From Angiostrongylus vasorum (Eukaryota; Nematoda; Chromadorea; Rhabditida; Metastrongylidae), in assembly GCA_018806985.1 (NCBI GenBank), contig JADANN010000234.1, positions 49,770 through 113,769 on the forward strand: 64,000 nt of DNA. The letters are read 5' to 3'. The position numbers and the translations under genes are program-made. Positions 50,001 to 62,000 of the stretch are shown here, one piece after another (position 1 is the stretch's first letter; each line of letters opens with the position of its first letter). The notes beneath the pieces were generated by a model. It was not told where the DNA came from and did not search any database. It saw only the letters and a list, made by a program, of their open reading frames with translations.

Positions 50001-53000
50001 AGTACAGTGCTTAGTCCTCCAGGTTGTGGTCGTGGCGACACGGGCTCGATTCCTGTCCTCGACATGCTTTTGCGGTGAATGGAATGGAAAGCACGGATTA
50101 GACATGTACTAGGTAGTTGTATATTTCACACTGAAATGGTTGAGACGGCAGTGTTCTGATAAATGAGGATCGATTAACGATTGGCCCAAGTAGTACAGTG
50201 CTTAGTCCTCCAGGTTGTGGTCGTGGCGACACGGGTTCGATTCCTGTCCTCGACATGCTTTTCGCGGTGAATGGAATGGAAAGCACGGATTAGACGTGTA
50301 CTGGTAGTTGTATATTTCACACTGAAATGGTTGAGACGGCAGTGTTCTGATAAATGAGGATCATTAACGATTGGCCCAAGTAGTACAGTGCTTAGTCCTC
50401 CAGGTTGTGGTCGTGGCGACACGGGCTCGATTCCTGTCCTCGACATGCTTTTCGCGGTGAATGGAATGGAAAGCACGGATTAGACGTGTACTGGTAGTTG
50501 TATATTTCACACTGAAATGGTTGAGACGGCAGTGTTCTGATAAATGAGGATCGATTAACGATTGGCCCAAGTAGTACAGTGCTTAGTCCTCCAGGTTGTG
50601 GTCGTGGCGACACAGGCTCGATTCCTGCCTGGGCATTCTTTCGCCGTGAATAGAATGGAAAGCACGGATTAGACATGTACTAGGTAGTTGTATATTTCAC
50701 ACGGAAACAGGTCAGACTTCAGTGTTCTGACAAATGAGGACGATTAACGATTGGCCCAAGTAGCATAGTGGTTAGTCCTCCAGGTTGTGGTCGTGGCGAC
50801 ACGGGTTCGATTCCCTGTCCTCGGGCATGCTTTTCGCCGTGAATAGAATGGAAAGCACGGATTAGACGTGTACTGGTAGTTGTATATTTCACACTGAAAT
50901 GGTTGAGACGGCAGTGTTCTGATAAATGAGGATCATTAACGATTTAACGATTGGCCCAAGTAGTACAGTGCTTAGTCCTCCAGGTTGTGGTCGTGGCGAC
51001 ACAGGCTCGATTCCTGTCCTCGACATGCTTTTCGCGGTGAATGGAATGGAAAGCACGGATTAGACATGTACTAGGTAGTTGTATATTTCACACTGAAATG
51101 GTTGAGACGGCAGTGTTCTGATAAATGAGGATCATTAACGATTGGCCCAAGTAGTACAGTGCTTAGTCCTCCAGGTTGTGGTCGTGGCGACACGGGCTCG
51201 ATTCCTGTCCTCGACATGCTTTTGCGGTGAATGGAATGGAAAGCACGGATTAGACATGTACTAGGTAGTTGTATATTTCACACTGAAATGGTTGAGACGG
51301 CAGTGTTCTGATAAATGAGGATCGATTAACGATTGGCCCAAGTAGTACAGTGCTTAGTCCTCCAGGTTGTGGTCGTGGCGACCCAGGCTCGATTCCTGCC
51401 TGGGCATTCTTTCGCCGTGAATAGAATGGAAAGCACGGATTAGACGTGTACTGGTAGTTGTATATTTCACACTGAAATGGTTGAGACGGCAGTGTTCTGA
51501 TAAATGAGGATCATTAACGATTGGCCCAAGTAGTACAGTGCTTAGTCCTCCAGGTTGTGGTCGTGGCGACACGGGCTCGATTCCTGTCCTCGACATGCTT
51601 TTGCGGTGAATGGAATGGAAAGCACGGATTAGACATGTACTGGTAGTTGTATATTTCACACTGAAATGGTTGAGACGGCAGTGTTCTGATAAATGAGGAT
51701 CGATTAACGATTGGCCCAAGTAGTACAGTGCTTAGTCCTCCAGGTTGTGGTCGTGGCGACACGGGCTCGATTCCTGCCTGGGCATTCTTTCGCCGTGAAT
51801 AGAATGGAAAGCACGGATTAGACATGTATAGGTAGTTGTATATTTCACAAGGAAACAGGTCAGACTTCAGTGTTCTGACAAATGAGGACGATTAACGATT
51901 GGCCCAAGTAGCATAGTGGTTAGTCCTCCAGGTTGTGGTCGTGGCGACACGGGTTCGATTCCTGCCTGGGCATTCTTTCGCCGTGAATAGAATGGAAAGC
52001 ACGGATTAGACGTGTACTGGTAGTTGTATATTTCACACTGAAATGGTTGAGACGGCAGTGTTCTGATAAATGAGGATCATTAACGATTTAACGATTGGCC
52101 CAAGTAGTACAGTGCTTAGTCCTCCAGGTTGTGGTCGTGGCGAAACTGGCTCGATTCCTATCCTCGATATGCTTTTGCGGTGAATGGAATGGAAAGCACG
52201 GATTAGACATGTATAGGTAGTTGTATATTTCACACTGAAATGGTTGAGACGGCAGTGTTCTGATAAATGAGGATCATTAACGATTGGCCCAAGTAGTACA
52301 GTGCTTAGTCCTCCAGGTTGTGGTCGTGGCGACACGGGTTCGATTCCTGTCGTCGACATGCTTTTGCGGTGAATGGAATGGAAAGCACGGATTAGACGTG
52401 TACTGGTAGTTGTATATTTCACACTGAAATGGTTGAGACGGCAGTGTTCTGATAAATGAGGATCATTAACGATTGGCCCAAGTAGTACAGTGGTTAGTCC
52501 TCCAGGTTGTGGTCGTGGCGACCCAGGCTCGATTCCTGCCTGGGCATTCTTTCGCCGTGAGTAGAATGGAAAGCACGGATTAGACATGTACTAGGTAGTT
52601 GTATATTTCACACTGAAATGGTTGAGACGGCAGTGTTCTGATAAATGAGGATCATTAACGATTGGCCCAAGTAGTACAGTGCTTAGTCCTCCAGGTTGTG
52701 GTCGTGGCGACACGGGTTCGATTCCTGTCCTCGACATGCTTTTGCGGTGAATGGAATGGAAAGCACGGATTAGACGTGTACTGGTAGTTGTATATTTCAC
52801 ACTGAAATGGTTGAGACGGCAGTGTTCTGATAAATGAGGATCGATTAACGATTGGCCCAAGTAGTACAGTGCTTAGTCCTCCAGGTTGTGGTCGTGGCGA
52901 CACAGGCTCGATTCCTGCCTGGGCATTCTTTTCGCCGTGAATAGAATGGAAAGCACGGATTAGACATGTATAGGTAGTTGTATATTTCACAAGGAAACAG

Positions 53001-56000
53001 GTCAGACTTCAGTGTTCTGACAAATGAGGACGATTAACGATTGGCCCAAGTAGCATAGTGGTTAGTCCTCCAGGTTGTGGTCGTGGCGACCCAGGCTCGA
53101 TTCCTGCCTGGGCATTCTTTCGCCGTGAGTAGAATGGAAAGCACGGATTAGACATGTATAGGTAGTTGTATATTTCACAAGGAAACAGGTCAGACTTCAG
53201 TGTTCTGACAAATGAGGACGATTAACGATTGGCCCAAGTAGCATAGTGGTTAGTCCTCCAGGTTGTGGTCGTGGCGACACGGGTTCGATTCCTGCCTGGG
53301 CATTCTTTCGCCGTGAATAGAATGGAAAGCACGGATTAGACGTGTACTGGTAGTTGTATATTTCACACTGAAATGGTTGAGACGGCAGTGTTCTGATAAA
53401 TGAGGATCGATTAACGATTGGCCCAAGTAGTACAGTGCTTAGTCCTCCAGGTTGTGGTCGTGGCGACACAGGCTCGATTCCTGTCCTCGACATGCTTTTG
53501 CGGTGAATGGAATGGAAAGCACGGATTAGACATGTATAGGTAGTTGTATATTTCACACGGAAACAGGTCGAGACTTCAGTGTTCTGACAAATGAGGACGA
53601 TTAACGATTGGCCCAAGTAGCATAGTGGTTAGTCCTCCAGGTTGTGGTCGTGGCGACACGGGTTCGATTCCTGCCTGGGCATTCTTTCGCCGTGAATAGA
53701 ATGGAAAGCACGGATTAGACGTGTACTGGTAGTTGTATATTTCACACTGAAATGGTTGAGACGGCAGTGTTCTGATAAATGAGGATCATTAACGATTTAC
53801 GATTGGCCCAAGTAGTACAGTGCTTAGTCCTCCAGGTTGTGGTCGTGGCGACACGGGCTCGATTCCTGTCCTCGACATGCTTTTGCGGTGAATGGAATGG
53901 AAAGCACGGATTAGACATGTACTAGGTAGTTGTATATTTCACACTGAAATGGTTGAGACGGCAGTGTTCTGATAAATGAGGATCGATTAACGATTGGCCC
54001 AAGTAGTACAGTGCTTAGTCCTCCAGGTTGTGGTCGTGGCGACACGGGCTCGATTCCTGTCCTCGACATGCTTTTGCGGTGAATGGAATGGAAAGCACGG
54101 ATTAGACATGTACTAGGTAGTTGTATATTTCACACTGAAATGGTTGAGACGGCAGTGTTCTGATAAATGAGGATCATTAACGATTGGCCCAAGTAGTACA
54201 GTGCTTAGTCCTCCAGGTTGTGGTCGTGGCGACACAGGCTCGATTCCTGTCCTCGACATGCTTTTGCGGTGAATGGAATGGAAAGCACGGATTAGACATG
54301 TATAGGTAGTTGTATATTTCACAAGGAAACAGGTCGAGACTTCAGTGTTCTGACAAATGAGGATCGATTAACGATTGGCCCAAGTAGCACAGTGCTTAGT
54401 CCTCCAGGTTGTGGTCGTGGCGACCCAGGCTCGATTCCTGCCTGGGCATTCTTTCGCCGTGAGTAGAATGGAAAGCACGGATTAGACATGTATAGGTAGT
54501 TGTATATTTCACAAGGAAACAGGTCAGACTTCAGTGTTCTGACAAATGAGGACGATTAACGATTGGCCCAAGTAGCATAGTGCTTAGTCCTCCAGGTTGT
54601 GGTCGTGGCGACACGGGTTCGATTCCTGCCTGGGCATTCTTTCGCCGTGAATAGAATGGAAAGCACGGATTAGACGTGTACTGGTAGTTGTATATTTCAC
54701 ACTGAAATGGTTGAGACGGCAGTGTTCTGATAAATGAGGATCGATTAACGATTGGCCCAAGTAGTACAGTGCTTAGTCCTCCAGGTTGTGGTCGTGGCGA
54801 CACAGGCTCGATTCCTGTCCTGGGCATTCTTTCGCCGTGAATAGAATGGAAAGCACGGATTAGACATGTACTAGGTAGTTGTATATTTCACACTGAAATG
54901 GTTGAGACGGCAGTGTTCTGATAAATGAGGATCGATTAACGATTGGCCCAAGTAGTACAGTGCTTAGTCCTCCAGGTTGTGGTCGTGGCGACACGGGTTC
55001 GATTCCTGTCCTCGACATGCTTTTGCGGTGAATGGAATGGAAAGCACGGATTAGACGTGTACTAGGTAGTTGTATATTTCACACTGAAATGGTTGAGACG
55101 GCAGTGTTCTGATAAATGAGGATCATTAACGATTGGCCCAAGTAGTACAGTGGTTAGTCCTCCAGGTTGTGGTCGTGGCGACCCAGGCTCGATTCCTGCC
55201 TGGGCATTCTTTCGCCGTGAGTAGAATGGAAAGCACGGATTAGACATGTACTGGTAGTTGTATATTTCACACTGAAATGGTTGAGACGGCAGTGTTCTGA
55301 TAAATGAGGATCGATTAACGATTGGCCCAAGTAGTACAGTGCTTAGTCCTCCAGGTTGTGGTCGTGGCGACACGGGCTCGATTCCTGTCCTCGACATGCT
55401 TTTGCGGTGAATGGAATGGAAAGCACGGATTAGACGTGTACTAGGTAGTTGTATATTTCACACTGAAATGGTTGAGACGGCAGTGTTCTGATAAATGAGG
55501 ATCATTAACGATTGGCCCAAGTAGTACAGTGCTTAGTCCTCCAGGTTGTGGTCGTGGCGACCCAGGCTCGATTCCTGTCCTGGGCATTCTTTTCGCCGTG
55601 AGTAGAATGGAAAGCACGGATTAGACATGTATAGGTAGTTGTATATTTCACAAGGAAACAGGTCAGACTTCAGTGTTCTGACAAATGAGGACGATTAACG
55701 ATTGGCCCAAGTAGCATAGTGGTTAGTCCTCCAGGTTGTGGTCGTGGCGACCCAGGCTCGATTCCTGCCTGGGCATTCTTTCGCCGTGAGTAGAATGGAA
55801 AGCACGGATTAGACATGTATAGGTAGTTGTATATTTCACAAGGAAACAGGTCAGACTTCAGTGTTCTGACAAATGAGGACGATTAACGATTGGCCCAAGT
55901 AGCATAGTGGTTAGTCCTCCAGGTTGTGGTCGTGGCGACCCAGGCTCGATTCCTGCCTGGGCATTCTTTTCGCCGTGAATAGAATGGAAAGCACGGATTA

Positions 56001-59000
56001 GACGTGTACTGGTAGTTGTATATTTCACACTGAAATGGTTGAGACGGCAGTGTTCTGATAAATGAGGATCGATTAACGATTGGCCCAAGTAGTACAGTGC
56101 TTAGTCCTCCAGGTTGTGGTCGTGGCGACACGGGCTCGATTCCTGTCCTCGGGCATTCTTTCGCCGTGAATAGAATGGAAAGCACGGATTAGACATGTAT
56201 AGGTAGTTGTATATTTCACAAGGAAACAGGTCAGACTTCAGTGTTCTGACAAATGAGGACGATTAACGATTGGCCCAAGTAGCATAGTGGTTAGTCCTCC
56301 AGGTTGTGGTCGTGGCGACACGGGTTCGATTCCTGCCTGGGCATTCTTTCGCCGTGAATAGAATGGAAAGCACGGATTAGACGTGTACTGGTAGTTGTAT
56401 ATTTCACACTGAAATGGTTGAGACGGCAGTGTTCTGATAAATGAGGATCATTAACGATTTAACGATTGGCCCAAGTAGTACAGTGCTTAGTCCTCCAGGT
56501 TGTGGTCGTGGCGACACTGGCTCGATTCCTATCCTCGATATGCTTTTGCGGTGAATGGAATGGAAAGCACGGATTAGACATGTATAGGTAGTTGTATATT
56601 TCACACTGAAATGGTTGAGACGGCAGTGTTCTGATAAATGAGGATCATTAACGATTGGCCCAAGTAGTACAGTGCTTAGTCCTCCAGGTTGTGGTCGTGG
56701 CGACACGGGTTCGATTCCTGTCGTCGACATGCTTTTCGCGGTGAATGGAATGGAAAGCACGGATTAGACGTGTACTGGTAGTTGTATATTTCACACTGAA
56801 ATGGTTGAGACGGCAGTGTTCTGATAAATGAGGATCGATTAACGATTGGCCCAAGTAGTACAGTGGTTAGTCCTCCAGGTTGTGGTCGTGGCGACACGGG
56901 CTCGATTCCTGTCCTCGACATGCTTTTCGCGGTGAATGGAATGGAAAGCACGGATTAGACGTGTACTGGTAGTTGTATATTTCACACTGAAATGGTTGAG
57001 ACGGCAGTGTTCTGATAAATGAGGATCATTAACGATTGGCCCAAGTAGTACAGTGCTTAGTCCTCCAGGTTGTGGTCGTGGCGACCCAGGCTCGATTCCT
57101 GTCCTGGGCATTCTTTCGCCGTGAGTAGAATGGAAAGCACGGATTAGACATGTACTAGGTAGTTGTATATTTCACACGGAAACAGGTCGAGACTTCAGTG
57201 TTCTGACAAATGAGGACTGATTAACGATTGGCCCAAGTAGCATAGTGGTTAGTCCTCCAGGTTGTGGTCGTGGCGACACGGGTTCGATTCCTGCCTGGGC
57301 ATTCTTTCGCCGTGAGTAGAATGGAAAGCACGGATTAGACATGTACTAGGTAGTTGTATATTTCACAAGGAAACAGGTCAGACTTCAGTGTTCTGACAAA
57401 TGAGGACGATTAACGATTGGCCCAAGTAGCATAGTGGTTAGTCCTCCAGGTTGTGGTCGTGGCGACACGGGTTCGATTCCTGTCGTCGACATGCTTTTGC
57501 GGTGAATGGAATGGAAAGCACGGGTATTAGACGTGTACTGGTAGTTGTATATTTCACACTGAAATGGTTGAGACGGCAGTGTTCTGATAAATGAGGATCA
57601 TTAACGATTTAACGATTGGCCCAAGTAGTACAGTGCTTAGTCCTCCAGGTTGTGGTCGTGGCGAAACTGGCTCGATTCCTATCCTCGATATGCTTTTGCG
57701 GTGAATGGAATGGAAAGCACGGATTAGACATGTATAGGTAGTTGAATATTTCACACTGAAATGGTTGAGACGGCAGTGTTCTGATAAATGAGGATCATTA
57801 ACGATTGGCCCAAGTAGTACAGTGCTTAGTCCTCCAGGTTGTGGTCGTGGCGACACGGGTTCGATTCCTGTCGTCGACATGCTTTTGCGGTGAATGGAAT
57901 GGAAAGCGCGGATTAGACGTGTACTGGTAGTTGTATATTTCACACTGAAATGGTTGAGACGGCAGTGTTCTGATAAATGAGGATCATTAACGATTGGCCC
58001 AAGTAGTACAGTGGTTAGTCCTCCAGGTTGTGGTCGTGGCGACCCAGGCTCGATTCCTGCCTGGGCATTCTTTCGCCGTGAGTAGAATGGAAAGCACGGA
58101 TTAGACATGTATAGGTAGTTGTATATTTCACAAGGAAACAGGTCAGACTTCAGTGTTCTGACAAATGAGGACGATTAACGATTGGCCCAAGTAGCATAGT
58201 GGTTAGTCCTCCAGGTTGTGGTCGTGGCGACACAGGCTCGATTCCTGCCTGGGCATTCTTTCGCCGTGAGTAGAATGGAAAGCACGGATTAGACGTGTAC
58301 TGGTAGTTGTATATTTCACACTGAAATGGTTGAGACGGCAGTGTTCTGATAAATGAGGATCGATTAACGATTGGCCCAAGTAGTACAGTGCTTAGTCCTC
58401 CAGGTTGTGGTCGTGGCGACACGGGCTCGATTCCTGTCCTCGACATGCTTTTCGCGGTGAATGGAATGGAAAGCACGGATTAGACATGTACTAGGTAGTT
58501 GTATATTTCACAAGGAAACAGGTCAGACTTCAGTGTTCTGACAAATGAGGACGATTAACGATTGGCCCAAGTAGCATAGTGGTTAGTCCTCCAGGTTGTG
58601 GTCGTGGCGACACGGGTTCGATTCCTGCCTGGGCATTCTTTTCGCCGTGAATAGAATGGAAAGCACGGATTAGACGTGTACTGGTAGTTGTATATTTCAC
58701 ACTGAAATGGTTGAGACGGCAGTGTTCTGATAAATGAGGATCATTAACGATTTAACGATTGGCCCAAGTAGTACAGTGCTTAGTCCTCCAGGTTGTGGTC
58801 GTGGCGAAACTGGCTCGATTCCTATCCTCGATATGCTTTTGCGGTGAATGGAATGGAAAGCACGGATTAGACATGTATAGGTAGTTGTATATTTCACACT
58901 GAAATGGTTGAGACGGCAGTGTTCTGATAAATGAGGATCATTAACGATTGGCCCAAGTAGTACAGTGCTTAGTCCTCCAGGTTGTGGTCGTGGCGACACG

Positions 59001-62000
59001 GGTTCGATTCCCTGTCCTCGACATGCTTTTGCGGTGAATGGAATGGAAAGCACGGATTAGACGTGTACTGGTAGTTGTATATTTCACACTGAAATGGTTG
59101 AGACGGCAGTGTTCTGATAAATGAGGATCATTAACGATTGGCCCAAGTAGTACAGTGGTTAGTCCTCCAGGTTGTGGTCGTGGCGACCCAGGCTCGATTC
59201 CTGCCTGGGCATTCTTTTCGCCGTGAGTAGAATGGAAAGCACGGATTAGACATGTACTAGGTAGTTGTATATTTCACACTGAAATGGTTGAGACGGCAGT
59301 GTTCTGATAAATGAGGATCATTAACGATTGGCCCAAGTAGTACAGTGCTTAGTCCTCCAGGTTGTGGTCGTGGCGACACGGGTTCGATTCCTGTCCTCGA
59401 CATGCTTTTGCGGTGAATGGAATGGAAAGCACGGATTAGACGTGTACTGGTAGTTGTATATTTCACACTGAAATGGTTGAGACGGCAGTGTTCTGATAAA
59501 TGAGGATCGATTAACGATTGGCCCAAGTAGTACAGTGGTTAGTCCTCCAGGTTGTGGTCGTGGCGACCCAGGCTCGATTCCTGCCTGGGCATTCTTTTCG
59601 CCGTGAATAGAATGGAAAGCACGGATTAGACATGTACTAGGTAGTTGTATATTTCACAAGGAAACAGGTCAGACTTCAGTGTTCTGACAAATGAGGACGA
59701 TTAACGATTGGCCCAAGTAGCATAGTGCTTAGTCCTCCAGGTTGTGGTCGTGGCGACCCAGGCTCGATTCCTGCCTGGGCATTCTTTCGCCGTGAGTAGA
59801 ATGGAAAGCACGGATTAGACGTGTACTGGTAGTTGTATATTTCACACTGAAATGGTTGAGACGGCAGTGTTCTGATAAATGAGGATCGATTAACGATTGG
59901 CCCAAGTAGTACAGTGCTTAGTCCTCCAGGTTGTGGTCGTGGCGACACGGGTTCGATTCCCTGTCCTCGACATGCTTTTCGCCGTGAATAGAATGGAAAG
60001 CACGGATTAGACATGTACTAGGTAGTTGTATATTTCACACGGAAACAGGTCAGACTTCAGTGTTCTGACAAATGAGGACGATTAACGATTGGCCCAAGTA
60101 GCATAGTGGTTAGTCCTCCAGGTTGTGGTCGTGGCGACACGGGTTCGATTCCTGCCTGGGCATTCTTTCGCCGTGAATAGAATGGAAAGCACGGATTAGA
60201 CGTGTACTGGTAGTTGTATATTTCACACTGAAATGGTTGAGACGGCAGTGTTCTGATAAATGAGGATCATTAACGATTTAACGATTGGCCCAAGTAGTAC
60301 AGTGCTTAGTCCTCCAGGTTGTGGTCGTGGCGACACGGGCTCGATTCCTATCCTCGATATGCTTTTGCGGTGAATGGAATGGAAAGCACGGATTAGACAT
60401 GTATAGGTAGTTGTATATTTCACACTGAAATGGTTGAGACGGCAGTGTTCTGATAAATGAGGATCGATTAACGATTGGCCCAAGTAGTACAGTGCTTAGT
60501 CCTCCAGGTTGTGGTCGTGGCGACACGGGTTCGATTCCCTGTCGTCGACATGCTTTTGCGGTGAATGGAATGGAAAGCGCGGGTTTAGACGTGTACTGGT
60601 AGTTGTATATTTCACACTGAAATGGTTGAGACGGCAGTGTTCTGATAAATGAGGATCATTAACGATTGGCCCAAGTAGTACAGTGCTTAGTCCTCCAGGT
60701 TGTGGTCGTGGCGACCCAGGCTCGATTCCTGTCCTCGACATTCTTTTCGCCGTGAGTAGAATGGAAAGCACGGATTAGACATGTACTAGGTAGTTGTATA
60801 TTTCACACTGAAATGGTTGAGACGGCAGTGTTCTGATAAATGAGGATCATTAACGATTGGCCCAAGTAGTACAGTGCTTAGTCCTCCAGGTTGTGGTCGT
60901 GGCGACACGGGTTCGATTCCTGTCCTCGACATGCTTTTGCGGTGAATGGAATGGAAAGCACGGATTAGACGTGTACTGGTAGTTGTATATTTCACACTGA
61001 AATGGTTGAGACGGCAGTGTTCTGATAAATGAGGATCGATTAACGATTGGCCCAAGTAGTACAGTGGTTAGTCCTCCAGGTTGTGGTCGTGGCGACCCAG
61101 GCTCGATTCCCTGCCTGGGCATTCTTTCGCCGTGAGTAGAATGGAAAGCACGGATTAGACATGTATAGGTAGTTGTATATTTCACAAGGAAACAGGTCAG
61201 ACTTCAGTGTTCTGACAAATGAGGACGATTAACGATTGGCCCAAGTAGCATAGTGCTTAGTCCTCCAGGTTGTGGTCGTGGCGACCCAGGCTCGATTCCT
61301 GCCTGGGCATTCTTTCGCCGTGAGTAGAATGGAAAGCACGGATTAGACGTGTACTGGTAGTTGTATATTTCACACTGAAATGGTTGAGACGGCAGTGTTC
61401 TGATAAATGAGGATCGATTAACGATTGGCCCAAGTAGTACAGTGCTTAGTCCTCCAGGTTGTGGTCGTGGCGACACGGGCTCGATTCCTGTCCTCGACAT
61501 GCTTTTGCGGTGAATGGAATGGAAAGCACGGATTAGACATGTACTAGGTAGTTGTATATTTCACACGGAAACAGGTCAGACTTCAGTGTTCTGACAAATG
61601 AGGACGATTAACGATTGGCCCAAGTAGCATAGTGGTTAGTCCTCCAGGTTGTGGTCGTGGCGACACGGGTTCGATTCCTGCCTGGGCATTCTTTCGCCGT
61701 GAATAGAATGGAAAGCACGGATTAGACGTGTACTGGTAGTTGTATATTTCACACTGAAATGGTTGAGACGGCAGTGTTCTGATAAATGAGGATCATTAAC
61801 GATTTAACGATTGGCCCAAGTAGTACAGTGCTTAGTCCTCCAGGTTGTGGTCGTGGCGACACTGGCTCGATTCCTATCCTCGACATGCTTTTGCGGTGAA
61901 TGGAATGGAAAGCACGGATTAGACATGTATAGGTAGTTGTATATTTCACACTGAAATGGTTGAGACGGCAGTGTTCTGATAAATGAGGATCGATTAACGA

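Larger units (their letters stand above)
42955..61815 (+). repeat. Higher-order repeats marked by a spacer micro-duplication
   Basis: A rare spacer variant with a partly duplicated motif (ATTAACGATTTAACGATTGG and near forms) precedes the tRNA-like starts at 42977, 44115, 48289, 50954, 52098, 53806, 56469, 57619, 58762, 60288 and 61814. Later intervals are 2665, 1144, 1708, 2663, 1150, 1143, 1526 and 1526 bp. These equal 14, 6, 9, 14, 6, 6, 8 and 8 monomers. The following unit often carries the linked variant CCTATCCTCGATATGC. This is higher-order repeat structure produced by unequal exchange of multi-monomer blocks. Confidence 0.8.
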
